Translations under genes and position numbers: made by a program
Assembly: GCA_015232455.1 (NCBI GenBank)
Contig: JADFZQ010000004.1
Span: forward strand, 1 to 64,000
DNA: 64,000 nucleotides
Reading direction: 5' to 3'
Origin: Desulfamplus sp.
GTDB taxonomy: Bacteria > Desulfobacterota > Desulfobacteria > Desulfobacterales > Desulfobacteraceae
Notes under the pieces: generated by a model
What the model was told of the DNA's origin: nothing
What the model saw: only the letters and a program-made list of their open reading frames with translations
Databases searched by the model: none
In this document: one piece after another, positions 16,415-25,624 of the stretch
How positions within the stretch are numbered: the stretch's first letter is position 1
How the letters are laid out: every line of letters starts with the position of its first letter

Positions 16415-18646
16415 ATGAACGTACCCGTAAAGAAAAAGGGAACTGCCCTAAAAAATACGATAAAAGATCAATCAGGTGCGAGTAAAACTCGTATTGGCGA
16501 GGTACTCTCTAAAGAGGGACAGATTACAAGTGTTCAACTACAGGCAGCTTTAGATCAGCAGAAAAAAACTGGTATGAAATTAAGTAAAATTCTACTCTCA
16601 ATGGGTTTTATTGATCCTGAAACTATTGTTAATCTTCTCGGTAGAGTTCATGGATATACCGTTATAAAAATCTCAGAGATAAAGCCAGCAGCAAATATCT
16701 TAAATCTTCTTCCAATTGAAAAAGCTAAAGAACACATGGCTTTTCCTCTTTCTATAAAAGATGATACTTTTATCATCACAATGACCGAACCAACTGACAC
16801 TGACGCAGTTGAAGATATTAAAAATTTAGTTGGTGGAAAAGAGATTAAAGTATGCGTCTCAACAGAACACGATATAATACAGGCTTTCAGAGATTTTTAT
16901 AAGATAAGCGATGACGAGTATAAAGAGCTTATCCATTTTGAGGAGGAAACTGAAGAGGAGCAGCAAGTTGCCTCTGTAGATGACTTTGGTTCTTTGGTTT
17001 CTGAGGCTGCTGACGAAGTTGAAGTAGCTGATGATGATGCCAAGAATTATGATGAGTTCATGGCATCAGATGCTCCAATTATTAAGTTAGTCAATGGTAT
17101 TTTAACAAAAGCTATCAATGACGGCATCAGCGATATTCATATCGAACCATTTGAGAAATCTCTTCAGGTAAGGTACAGGCTTGATGGTGGATTGTTTAAG
17201 GCTATGAATCTTCCTTTGAGCATTAAGAACGCTGTTATTTCAAGATTTAAGATTCTTGCTGAATTAAATATTGCAGAGCGAAGAATCCCACAAGATGGAA
17301 GAATAAAATTGCGTTTGGGAAAGAAAAAGACAGTTGATTTTCGTGTATCAACTCTGCCTACACTTTGGGGAGAGGGTATCGTTCTTCGTATCTTAGATCA
17401 AAGTGCATTAAATGTTGATCTTACTAAAATGGGATTTGAAGATGCAACATTCAAATCAATAAAACGTTGTATTAATAGACCTTACGGGCTTTTACTTGTT
17501 ACGGGTCCAACTGGTAGTGGAAAAACAACAACTCTTTACTCTCTTTTAAACCGTCTCAATCAAGAGGATACAAAGATATTAACAGCAGAAGACCCAATTG
17601 AGTTTAACTTTAGGGGAATTAACCAAGTACCTGTAAAAGAGAGCGTAGGCATGACCTTTGCCGCTGCTCTTAAAGCATTTTTACGTCAAGACCCAGATAT
17701 TATCATGGTTGGTGAGATTCGTGATATTACAACAGCAGAGATTGCAGTAAAAGCAGCTATGACAGGACATCTTGTTTTTAGCACACTCCATACAAATGAC
17801 TGCCCTTCAACAATAGGAAGGCTCATCGATATTGGTATTCCCTCTTATATGCTTGCATCTGCTGTTACAATGGTTTTATCTCAGCGTCTTGCAAGAAGGC
17901 TGTGCCCTCAATGTAAACAAGTTGTAACAGGGCATGATCCAAAAGAGTTGGAGTTACATGGGTTTACCAAAGAGATGATTTTTGGTAATCCAGCAAAAAA
18001 TATCCCACCACTTACGATTATGGGACCAAAAGGGTGTAATCATTGTAATGGAACTGGTTACAAAGGCAGGGTGGGTCTATATGAACTCATGGAGGTTACA
18101 GATGAAGTTGGGAAAGCTATTAACGCTAAGTTACCAGAAGATCAATTAAGAAAAATTGCTGTTCAAGAAGGTATGACAACATTGCGAGATGCTGGTCTTG
18201 AAAAAGTGCGTCAAGGTGTAACATCACTTGAAGAGGTTTTGAAAAAGACTACAATTACAAAAGAGGCTCTGCCATCATATCTTGTCAATCCTGACATTGA
18301 AAAATACGAAGATATGGATGTCATAATACGCGAGGGAAATAATGATATTGACTTCTTTAAATTAGTTCGTGGTTCTCTCTACGTTGTTAAGGCTGGAAAA
18401 AAAATCGCTGAAATCCATGAACCAGGTGAATATTTTGGCGAAATGGCAGCAATTACAGGAGAGCCAAGATCAGCATCAATTATGTCTAAAGGCAGATCAG
18501 AAGTTAAACGTTTTCCAGGTGATAAATTACTTGAAATCATTGAGAAATATCCTGAAGTTGCAAGGCATCTTTTTGGAATTATGGCAAGTCGTTTAAGTCA
18601 GGCAAATAAGCTGCTTTTAAGTAAATTAAAGCCAGCGGGGCAGTAA
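16415..18646 (+). CDS. PilB/GspE-type secretion ATPase with a C-terminal cyclic-nucleotide-binding domain
   Basis: 743 residues, longer than the usual ~560-570 of PilB/GspE. GGAGG precedes the ATG. Order: MshEN/T2SSE N-terminal domain (about 25-180), an acidic linker, then the hexameric AAA+ motor with Walker A GPTGSGKT (364-371), Asp box, Walker B DIIMVGEIRD, and a four-Cys zinc site (C497, C500, C541, C544). From about 625 to 735 comes a cNMP-binding fold with the phosphate-binding cassette FGEMAAITGEPRSAS, including the Arg that contacts the cyclic phosphate. The motor should power type IV pilus or type II-like assembly, and the extra domain would let cAMP or cGMP gate it. No pilus partner genes lie nearby. 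It is followed by a secreted repeat protein. Confidence 0.9.
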   Translation: MNVPVKKKGTALKNTIKDQSGASKTRIGEVLSKEGQITSVQLQAALDQQKKTGMKLSKILLSMGFIDPETIVNLLGRVHGYTVIKISEIKPAANILNLLPIEKAKEHMAFPLSIKDDTFIITMTEPTDTDAVEDIKNLVGGKEIKVCVSTEHDIIQAFRDFYKISDDEYKELIHFEEETEEEQQVASVDDFGSLVSEAADEVEVADDDAKNYDEFMASDAPIIKLVNGILTKAINDGISDIHIEPFEKSLQVRYRLDGGLFKAMNLPLSIKNAVISRFKILAELNIAERRIPQDGRIKLRLGKKKTVDFRVSTLPTLWGEGIVLRILDQSALNVDLTKMGFEDATFKSIKRCINRPYGLLLVTGPTGSGKTTTLYSLLNRLNQEDTKILTAEDPIEFNFRGINQVPVKESVGMTFAAALKAFLRQDPDIIMVGEIRDITTAEIAVKAAMTGHLVFSTLHTNDCPSTIGRLIDIGIPSYMLASAVTMVLSQRLARRLCPQCKQVVTGHDPKELELHGFTKEMIFGNPAKNIPPLTIMGPKGCNHCNGTGYKGRVGLYELMEVTDEVGKAINAKLPEDQLRKIAVQEGMTTLRDAGLEKVRQGVTSLEEVLKKTTITKEALPSYLVNPDIEKYEDMDVIIREGNNDIDFFKLVRGSLYVVKAGKKIAEIHEPGEYFGEMAAITGEPRSASIMSKGRSEVKRFPGDKLLEIIEKYPEVARHLFGIMASRLSQANKLLLSKLKPAGQ

Positions 18647-18661
18647 TTGAATAGTAATTCT

Positions 18662-18686
18662 GCGGAACTTCCGCTGGATTTTTTGT
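18662..18686 (+). terminator. Terminator or attenuator hairpin between pilB-like and repeat-protein genes
   Basis: GCGGAACTTCCGC (18662-18674) forms a short hairpin followed by TGGATTTTTT. An outer pairing CCAGCGG (end of the ATPase gene) with CCGCTGG also exists. It sits 60-80 nt before the next start, so it may uncouple or attenuate expression rather than end the operon. Confidence 0.4.
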
Positions 18687-18739
18687 CAGGAACTGGAAAG
18701 GCAAATTCCTATCACACATTTAATTTAGGAGGTAGTAAA

Positions 18740-20017
18740 ATGAACAAACATTGGATTATGATTATTGCGGTATGTATTATGGTTGTTGGTAGCGTATCTT
18801 TTGCTATTGCAGATGACCCAGGGGGACCTACGGTTGAAGGAAAAGTAATTACTACAACAACTGTGCATGGTAATGTAGATGTAAAAAATGAGGGTCAATT
18901 GGATGCGGGAGGAATAACTATAACAGGAGATGGAACAACAATAGACAGCAATTCTGAAGTTAATAGTACGGTTGATTTGAAGGATATTACAGTTGATGGC
19001 AAGAAAGTTGGTATTGGCAATGTCAACATTAATGAAAGTGGCGTGGAAAATTCAAAGATTATATTGGATCACGATATAGATCATGTAAATTCAAAAAATA
19101 GTGAGGTAAATCTTGGCAATGTAGATGTTGATAATTCAAACATTAAAGAAGATGCTCTGCTGAAGAGCACAGTTAAATCCACTGGAACCATAACAGCTAC
19201 TGATGGAAAAATAGAAATGGGGAATATTAAGGTTAAAAATAAATCAGAAGTATCTGGTGGAGCCGCAGTTATAAGCAATGTTGAGAATACAAAAAATATA
19301 GAAGCCACTAATGGAACAGTTAATATGGGTAATATAGAACTCGACAACTCTAAAATTCAGGGAGAAGGGGGAATTATTAGTGATGTTGCTAACTATGGAA
19401 CCGTTAATGCTAAAGGAAATGATAGCAAAATTGAAATGGGAAATATTTCTTTAAAGGATTCCAAGGTGTTAGATGGTGCTGTCATAGGCTCTACTGTTGT
19501 AAATAGTAAAGAGGTTACTGCTACAAATAGTGGTACTGTAAGTATGGGCACTATGAATATCCAGAATAGCACCATAAGCGGGAAGAATACTCAAGTTGGA
19601 AGCCATGTTTTCAACGATGGAATAGTAAAAGCCGATGGTCCAAATAGTACTATTGAGATGGGAGGAGTAGATGTTATTGATGGAACTGTCAAAGATAGTA
19701 AGATTGACACCACCGTAATAAACAACGGAAATATTGAAGCCACAGGTGGTGGAAAGATAGGAATGGGTAAAATTGGTGTGTATGGTGGAAATATAGAGAA
19801 CGGAACTTTAATTAGTGATGTTACTAATGATGGCACTGTTAAAGCCACAGGCGGCGGTCAAATAGAAATGGGTAAAATAGGTGTCTATGGCGGAACAGTA
19901 AAAGGCGGCACTTTACAAAGCACTGTAAAAGTAAACAGTGGTGGAAGAGTTACAGCCGATGGTAAAGGCTCAAAAGCTAATCTTGGCGGAATAAGAGTTG
20001 GTGGTCAGAAAAATTAA
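18740..20017 (+). CDS. Secreted repeat protein, predicted beta-solenoid
   Basis: 425 residues from the ATG at 18740, chosen because TTAGGAGG lies just upstream and a signal peptide follows directly (about 1-28, ending SFAIADD). The mature part is built almost entirely of about nine repeats of roughly 35 residues with the pattern ATxGxIEMGxIxVxxSxVxGgxLxSxVxNxG. The last two copies are closest (period 105 bp at 19741 and 19846). Alternating hydrophobic positions with Gly/Asn turns suggest a beta-solenoid. There is no Cys and no membrane anchor, so it should be exported to the periplasm or surface. The next repeat protein (21002) shares the N-(I/L/M)-G strand motif. Structural or fibre protein is the best guess. 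Confidence 0.75.
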   Translation: MNKHWIMIIAVCIMVVGSVSFAIADDPGGPTVEGKVITTTTVHGNVDVKNEGQLDAGGITITGDGTTIDSNSEVNSTVDLKDITVDGKKVGIGNVNINESGVENSKIILDHDIDHVNSKNSEVNLGNVDVDNSNIKEDALLKSTVKSTGTITATDGKIEMGNIKVKNKSEVSGGAAVISNVENTKNIEATNGTVNMGNIELDNSKIQGEGGIISDVANYGTVNAKGNDSKIEMGNISLKDSKVLDGAVIGSTVVNSKEVTATNSGTVSMGTMNIQNSTISGKNTQVGSHVFNDGIVKADGPNSTIEMGGVDVIDGTVKDSKIDTTVINNGNIEATGGGKIGMGKIGVYGGNIENGTLISDVTNDGTVKATGGGQIEMGKIGVYGGTVKGGTLQSTVKVNSGGRVTADGKGSKANLGGIRVGGQKN

Positions 20018-20041
20018 ATATATTCTCTGAAAAACACAAAT

Positions 20042-20072
20042 GGTATTGGTTCAATCTAAATGAACCAATACC
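20042..20072. promoter_or_regulatory. Perfect 12-bp inverted repeat, candidate autoregulatory operator of the toxin-antitoxin pair
   Basis: GGTATTGGTTCA (20042-20053) and TGAACCAATACC (20061-20072) are exact inverted repeats with a 7-nt spacer, ending 38 bp before the antitoxin start. VapB-type antitoxins bind such palindromes. There is no T-run after it, so a terminator for the upstream gene is less likely. Confidence 0.5.
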
Positions 20073-20110
20073 GAAACGACACGAGTAAATACAAATCTAA
20101 GGAAAAAAAG

Positions 20111-20416
20111 ATGCCTACAGCCATCATAGACAATATAAAGGGATCAAATATTCCACCTGAATGGTTGGAAAAACTTGGAAAATACTCAAACTCTAACAAT
20201 ACCTTTAAGATTACTATAGAGGTAAAAGAAGATATTGCTCAAATAAAAGCTCCTGCAGACCAAACTCCCAAAAGAAAATGGGCAGGAGTGCTTGAAGATT
20301 TTAGGAAAAATCCCTTTAGTAAAGAAGCGTCTGAGACTTTGCAAAAGGCTTCTAAGTCCTTCAGGAAAGGCTTTGCGTTCAAAGAACCATCACATTTAAA
20401 AAATATAGAAAAATGA
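20111..20416 (+). CDS. Putative antitoxin of a PIN-toxin pair
   Basis: 101 residues from the ATG at 20111, chosen because TAAGGA precedes it. An ATG at 20060 would lie in the loop of the operator-like palindrome and has no ribosome site. The N-terminal half (TAIIDNIKGSNIPPEWLEKL, FKITIEVKED) looks like a small beta/alpha DNA-binding segment. The C-terminal half is basic and has a GVLEDFRKNPFS-like toxin-wrapping stretch. The stop overlaps the PIN toxin start (ATGA), the classic antitoxin-first arrangement. The exact antitoxin family is not recognised. Confidence 0.7.
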   Translation: MPTAIIDNIKGSNIPPEWLEKLGKYSNSNNTFKITIEVKEDIAQIKAPADQTPKRKWAGVLEDFRKNPFSKEASETLQKASKSFRKGFAFKEPSHLKNIEK

Positions 20417-20868
20417 AAAGATACCTTTTAGATACCAATATTATAGCTTACTTCAAAGACCCATATTCAAATCACTATGATATTGTTGGTCGCCATTTGT
20501 TAAACCTTGCTGATGATGCAGATGTTTGTGTCTCTATATTGACATTATTTGAAGTAGAATTTGGACTCTCTTTGGCAAGCACGGAAGAAGTAAAAAGTTT
20601 TATGCAGGAGACCTTGCAGCTCATTGACACTCATTTCACTATTTTGCCAATCACCAGACAAGGAGCAAAGCTTTTTGGAGAGCTTAAAGTTAATTATATC
20701 AGGAAATATGGCATCAAAACCAAAACCGCTAAACGCGATGATGTTGATTTAATACTCGCCTCTACAGCAATTACAGAAGATGCTGTAATGGTAAGCAATG
20801 ATAGTGTTTTTAGTAAATTACAAATAATCAACCCAGATTTAAAATATCAAAACTGGACTTTGGAATAG
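20413..20868 (+). CDS. vapC: PIN-domain toxin (VapC-type ribonuclease)
   Basis: 151 residues. The N-terminal strand YLLDTNIIAYF gives D7. The second acidic position is in LFEVEFG (E47/E49), and RDDVDLILASTAI plus VSNDSVF supply D110/D112 and D130, together the metal-binding set of PIN endoribonucleases. VapC toxins cleave tRNA or rRNA when the antitoxin is degraded. Translation overlaps the antitoxin gene by 4 nt. The pair lies between two secreted repeat-protein genes, either a stabilising addiction module or a later insertion. Confidence 0.88.
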   Translation: MKRYLLDTNIIAYFKDPYSNHYDIVGRHLLNLADDADVCVSILTLFEVEFGLSLASTEEVKSFMQETLQLIDTHFTILPITRQGAKLFGELKVNYIRKYGIKTKTAKRDDVDLILASTAITEDAVMVSNDSVFSKLQIINPDLKYQNWTLE

Positions 20869-21001
20869 CAGAATTGATGAAATACCTAAACCAAATAACC
20901 ACCTTAAGCACAAGGCATTATAAATGCCACATCATAGGTATATAATTAACTGGAATAAGTATACTTACTACCCCCCACCCAATACTCTTTCACAGGAGAG
21001 A

Positions 21002-23320
21002 ATGAATGATATGAAAAAGACCCTCATTGTTATTATAACTATTATAAGCATGTTCAGCATGACACTTTATGTCAATGCTGAGGATATGAATAAATCACTT
21101 GTGAAAAACAGAGCCAGAGCTACAGAAGAGAGCCGTGAGACAGTCGGGGGTAAAATGTACATCTACAAAAGCCAAAGAGATGTAAAGAAAGAGTTACAGC
21201 AGCAACAACGCTCTCGCAATAATGAGATAAATATTGGAAGTCCAACAATAGACAATAATACCAAAATCAGAGGGGCTGAAATATTTGTAGATGGTGGGAA
21301 TATTAATATTAATAATAGAAAAAATGATGTAAATATTGGTTCTCCCAAAGTGCTTGGAAATAATGGTCTAAAGCAGATAAATACGCAAGTAGAGATAAAT
21401 AGTCTAAATGTCAATAATAATCAAGATATTAATGTCAATATCGGAACACCAACAGTATCAAATCCGGGTAGTGGATTAGAAATTAACTCAAATGCAAAGA
21501 TTCACTCCATAGATGTCAGCGGTAATAGAGGAGGATTGGAAACAAATATAGGTGGTGCAAATATTTCAACTCCAACTGCTATAAAAAATATCACAACCAG
21601 CGTTACTGTTGACGGAGAAATCAAAGTAAAAGATGGTGCTACTCTTAATGTCGGCACAATAAATATAGGTAAAACTAAAGATGAGGAAATTGATAAAAAC
21701 AATCGTAATGGTAGAAATACAAATTACACGACTCAACAATTTCCTCCTGTTGCAGCCCCAGTAGTCCCTGCTACCACAACGACAAATAATAATATTATTC
21801 AGCAAATAAAGCCTCTTCCAACAAACAGTAATATAACACTTAAAGAGCAGAATCAGTCAGGTCTCTCTGAAATTCCAATAGGAACAGGAACTACCAATGG
21901 AGGAATAGACCCAACAACGGGAAAGAGAATAGGAAATAGTGTATATTTTGATGACTCTTTAATTCCTACGACACAACAACTTAAAAGGCACAAAGAAGAA
22001 TCAAGAATAAATGAAGAGCTATTCAAAAAATTCAAGAGTATTGTTGATACTGTAAATTTGAGCATAGATATTGCAGATAGATACCACAAAGGACTTGATG
22101 AAGCACTTGAGGAAATTAACATCATTTCAAAATATATAGATAAGCTGGATATTCAGATTAGACAGGACGAATCCGCTTCATTTTCCAAATCAAAGTCTAA
22201 AACATATTACCCAAATAAGTTTGCTAAAAATCAGGCATTAAAGACATTAGACAAATCTGTAGAAGTAATGAAAGGACTTCGTTCTGATCTATATAATTTG
22301 AAGCTTGAAAAATCCTCGAAGATATTCCTTTCCGCTTTGGGTGAAATTGATCTGAAACAAATAAAAAATTGGAACTCATTAGAAAATTGGAAACAAGGAT
22401 GTTTTGATAAAATATCAGATTTATATCCATCAACTAGTAATAGTAAAGCAATTAAGGCTATTGCTGCTTTAGGACTTATTGGAACCGCAATAGATATTGG
22501 TATTGATGTATCAGAGTGGAGTAAACGGGTTGAAGATGGAAGTACCAACACACTTGAAAGTCTTAATTTGTTTCTTAAATCTGTTGAAGTCTTTCAGCCT
22601 ACTATTCCATTTACAAAGACACCATCTGATGTTGGACGTGCCATGATTGAATGGCAAAGTGCACTTAAACAAAGAAATAAATCATTGCTCGCAAGCAACG
22701 ATACTGCAATTAATGGAGCGGCAAGCTTTATTCATGGTGACGCTTCAATAGAAAAGTATATAGAAAGGAGATCTGGAGACAATGATTTTATGGAAAGAGT
22801 GCAAACCGTTGGTATCACTAATGCTTATAATGAACTTAGAGCAGAATATATGAAAAATCATTTTTCTAATTATGTCAAATTATTATATGACACTAAATCT
22901 TTTTTGGAAAAAGAAAAAGATAGTGCATGGCTATCTGATTCTAAAAAAATGTATGATTCGTTTATTGCTGGGATAGATATGTCTATAAAAAATATGACAG
23001 AAAAATCTGGGGATATCTGGTCAAACAATCGGGGATTTGATATTGCTAAGGCGATTTATGAAAAAAATACGGCATTAACAAAAGCTAAAAATAAGTATAA
23101 TGAATTAAAGCGATTATCAGATGATTTTTCTCTGCAATCTGCCGAGTTATCATCATCAATCAATAAGCTTCAGGAAGATGCTGTGCAATTACAAAAAAAT
23201 ATTGATGAAGAAAAAAATATTGCCAATGATAATCCTCAAACAAGTGATGGCGGATTGGCTAAAGGTCAAAATCCTGATAATTCATCAATAGGCATTCAGC
23301 CAAATAAAATACTGCCTTAG
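21002..23320 (+). CDS. Secreted protein with N-terminal NIG-repeat region and long helical C-terminus
   Basis: 772 residues from the ATG at 21002 (AGGAG just upstream); the ATG at 21011 is an alternative. A signal peptide ends at about YVNAED. Residues ~60-240 hold repeats around NIGSPTI / NIGSPKV / NIGTPTV / NIGGANI with Asn-rich strands, similar in style to the repeat protein at 18740. A Pro/Thr/Gln-rich linker follows, then ~450 residues of mostly charged helix and coiled coil (EELFKKFKSIVDTV, KLQEDAVQLQKNIDEEKN) containing one hydrophobic helix (IKAIAALGLIGTAIDIGIDV). No known family was recognised. It is likely a surface or periplasmic partner of the following lipoprotein/OmpA genes. Confidence 0.7.
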   Translation: MNDMKKTLIVIITIISMFSMTLYVNAEDMNKSLVKNRARATEESRETVGGKMYIYKSQRDVKKELQQQQRSRNNEINIGSPTIDNNTKIRGAEIFVDGGNININNRKNDVNIGSPKVLGNNGLKQINTQVEINSLNVNNNQDINVNIGTPTVSNPGSGLEINSNAKIHSIDVSGNRGGLETNIGGANISTPTAIKNITTSVTVDGEIKVKDGATLNVGTINIGKTKDEEIDKNNRNGRNTNYTTQQFPPVAAPVVPATTTTNNNIIQQIKPLPTNSNITLKEQNQSGLSEIPIGTGTTNGGIDPTTGKRIGNSVYFDDSLIPTTQQLKRHKEESRINEELFKKFKSIVDTVNLSIDIADRYHKGLDEALEEINIISKYIDKLDIQIRQDESASFSKSKSKTYYPNKFAKNQALKTLDKSVEVMKGLRSDLYNLKLEKSSKIFLSALGEIDLKQIKNWNSLENWKQGCFDKISDLYPSTSNSKAIKAIAALGLIGTAIDIGIDVSEWSKRVEDGSTNTLESLNLFLKSVEVFQPTIPFTKTPSDVGRAMIEWQSALKQRNKSLLASNDTAINGAASFIHGDASIEKYIERRSGDNDFMERVQTVGITNAYNELRAEYMKNHFSNYVKLLYDTKSFLEKEKDSAWLSDSKKMYDSFIAGIDMSIKNMTEKSGDIWSNNRGFDIAKAIYEKNTALTKAKNKYNELKRLSDDFSLQSAELSSSINKLQEDAVQLQKNIDEEKNIANDNPQTSDGGLAKGQNPDNSSIGIQPNKILP

Positions 23321-23435
23321 TAAATTTAATCTTTGAAAAAGGCTTTACAAAATACACTGTAAATTTTCACAATAAATTAAGTTATACAAAATAAGTATTT
23401 AATGTTTAGAAGCACAGTTTGAGCAGGAGAAATAT

Positions 23436-25022
23436 ATGAAGCAAAATCCTAATATTCTACTATTTTTTATTATATTCCTAAGTCTAAATTTACTAAGTGG
23501 TTGCGTTACTGTACCAACCCCTGAAATAGACAAGAAGTTTGAAAATCTTGAGACTCCAACAAAAAGGATTTCACAGTTTGACAACTCCTTAGAAAAACTT
23601 GGAAAACTGCTTGAGATTTATCAGATAGAGCCTGTAGCCATACAGGCAAAGCCTATAGTGAATTATACTGCTGGTGAAACATTGCCCTCAAATATCACTA
23701 TCATGGTTTCTTCTGCTCTTGCTAAAATTGGCGAGAGAATAGTTTATCTTCCTTATGACCCTTCATATTTTTTAAATGAACATGGAACTGGTGGGGCACA
23801 AACTATAGGTAGAAGACTACCTGACATCTTTCTTGATGGTGGAATCACTGAATATGATAAAGATATTGACAGGGTTTCATCTCGTGCAGGTGGTGATATT
23901 GCGGTTGGCGGAGGGTCTGGCTCAACAGATTTGGGAGTCAGCCGCTCCGCCTCGCAAAGTATGTCTTCAATAGCTTTGGATTTTCAGTTATTCAGATATT
24001 CTGATACATCTGCAATACACGGCACTCAATCATCAAACAGCATAAAGATATATAAACAAAATAAATCTAATGATTTTTCATTTGCTATTTTAATGAGTGG
24101 AATAAGTTTAAACGGAAGTGTTGATAAGACTCAAGGTGAACATGCTGCAATAAGGCTTCTTGTTGAAATGAGTATTTTGGAAACGCTTGGCAAATATGCC
24201 AAAGTGCCTTACTGGTTGTGCGTAAACGGCATGGCAGCAGATAAAAATGTGGTTCAATTTCATAAAGATGCGTTTAATACTAAAACTGATCAGCAAAAAA
24301 TTGCAATTATTCAACGGCAATTGCGGTATTTAAGATATCCTAATGTTCAAATAAGTGGCGTTCTTGACGAAACTACAATAGCAGCACTTAGAAAAGTATT
24401 GCCCAATATGCCAAAAATACAGTTAAATGGTGATTTGTATGTAAAGCTTTGGTCAAACATGGATATTGATTTTGCTTATAGTTTATCAAGACAGGAGATG
24501 CTTGGACAGAAAATAGCTGCTACAAGGGCTGCTGCCCCACCCGCTGCACCTACTACGTCAACCTCTTCATCTCCTGCTGCGTCATCAGCACCAGCTTCTA
24601 ATACTAAGTTGGGACTTAATGTGGAAAATATTAAGAGTGTTTATAAAGTTGGTGAGAGAGTTACTTTCTCTGTTGCCCCAACTGACAGTGGATTTTTATA
24701 TGTATTCTACGATTCATCAAAAGATGGATTTGGAAAAGTTTTCCCTAATAAATATGAGAGAGATAACTTTTTAAAACCAAACCAGAAAATAAAAGTTGCA
24801 AGTAGTAAACACGTTGTTTTAAAGACTGAAAGTGCCAGAGTTAATGAAAAGGTATATTTCATTTATAGCAGGAATGACTTAGCACCGATAGTCAATCAAA
24901 CGGTAGGTGATGGACTTAGTAAAGATGTTAATATACAAACTATAATTTCTGCAATACAGTCAACAAATATTGGCAATGATGCCTACATTGTTTATGGAAT
25001 GGATATAAATAAGGAGGATTAA
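23436..25022 (+). CDS. CsgG-like lipoprotein with peptidoglycan-binding-like and DUF4384 domains
   Basis: 528 residues. The lipobox LLSGC places the lipidated Cys at about 23. Residues ~60-270 follow a CsgG-like pattern: IMVSSALAKIGERIVYLPYD, DIFLDGGITEYD, a Gly/Ser loop, SIALDFQLFRYSDTSAIHGT and AIRLLVEMSILETLGKY..PYW. Residues ~285-325 resemble a peptidoglycan-binding repeat (IIQRQLRYLRYP..GVLDETTIAAL). After an Ala/Pro/Ser linker comes a DUF4384-like domain (VGERVTFSVAPTDSGFLYVFYD..FPNKYER). CsgG proteins form the outer-membrane pore for curli export. A homologous pore that exports or anchors the repeat proteins upstream is my inference. An AGGAGG inside its 3' end serves the next gene, 2 nt away. 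Confidence 0.75.
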   Translation: MKQNPNILLFFIIFLSLNLLSGCVTVPTPEIDKKFENLETPTKRISQFDNSLEKLGKLLEIYQIEPVAIQAKPIVNYTAGETLPSNITIMVSSALAKIGERIVYLPYDPSYFLNEHGTGGAQTIGRRLPDIFLDGGITEYDKDIDRVSSRAGGDIAVGGGSGSTDLGVSRSASQSMSSIALDFQLFRYSDTSAIHGTQSSNSIKIYKQNKSNDFSFAILMSGISLNGSVDKTQGEHAAIRLLVEMSILETLGKYAKVPYWLCVNGMAADKNVVQFHKDAFNTKTDQQKIAIIQRQLRYLRYPNVQISGVLDETTIAALRKVLPNMPKIQLNGDLYVKLWSNMDIDFAYSLSRQEMLGQKIAATRAAAPPAAPTTSTSSSPAASSAPASNTKLGLNVENIKSVYKVGERVTFSVAPTDSGFLYVFYDSSKDGFGKVFPNKYERDNFLKPNQKIKVASSKHVVLKTESARVNEKVYFIYSRNDLAPIVNQTVGDGLSKDVNIQTIISAIQSTNIGNDAYIVYGMDINKED

Positions 25023-25024
25023 TT

Positions 25025-25609
25025 ATGTTTAGGTTTACATGTATTATCGCGTTGTTTATTTTTTGGTTCAGCAATGTTAGTGCTGATATGAAGGTTTATA
25101 AATATGGGGAAGTCCCAAGTGTTAAAGAGCTTCAAGGAATTTTGATTGAAAATGGTGTAAATAATAGTAGTGAAGTTAAAAGCCGGCTTGGGGTAAGTAA
25201 AGGTCTCACAATAGGAGGTGGTAGCTCTAAAGCTGTTTCTAAGCCTAAAAATAAAATTGATGAACCAGCGAACACTCGTGAAGTCTCTTTGCCCATAATG
25301 TTTGAGTATAACTCTTATGAGTTGAGAAATGATGAAAATACAATTCAAATACTTGAAAATCTTTCAACTGCTCTTCAAAACCAAAATATTCAACTAATAA
25401 TTGAAGGACACACTGACGCTGTGGGCGGTAAAGAGTATAATCGAGCTTTATCCATGAAAAGAGCTGCTAATGTGAAAGAGTATCTTTTAAGAAAAGGATT
25501 AAATAATAGTAATCTGATTACGCGAGGAATGGGATATGACAAACCTCTACCCGGAACAAATCCTGATGATGCTGTAAATAGAAGGGTGCAATTTAAAGTA
25601 ATGAATTAA
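25025..25609 (+). CDS. OmpA-family protein with signal peptide
   Basis: 194 residues. AGGAGG overlaps the end of the lipoprotein gene. The signal peptide ends at FSNVSAD. The C-terminal OmpA/MotB peptidoglycan-binding domain (about 85-193) has FEYNSYELRNDENTIQILENL, the diagnostic LIIEGHTDAVGGKEYNRALSMKRAANVKEYLL and a final NRRVQFKV. No lipobox and no beta-barrel are present, so it should be a periplasmic, peptidoglycan-bound tether. Tight spacing with both neighbours indicates one operon. Confidence 0.9.
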   Translation: MFRFTCIIALFIFWFSNVSADMKVYKYGEVPSVKELQGILIENGVNNSSEVKSRLGVSKGLTIGGGSSKAVSKPKNKIDEPANTREVSLPIMFEYNSYELRNDENTIQILENLSTALQNQNIQLIIEGHTDAVGGKEYNRALSMKRAANVKEYLLRKGLNNSNLITRGMGYDKPLPGTNPDDAVNRRVQFKVMN

Positions 25610-25624
25610 AAGGAGGAAACATTT

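Noticed and set aside
20060-20110. ATG at 20060 as antitoxin start
   Set aside because: It lies in the loop of the operator palindrome with no ribosome site; the ATG at 20111 with TAAGGA is favoured.
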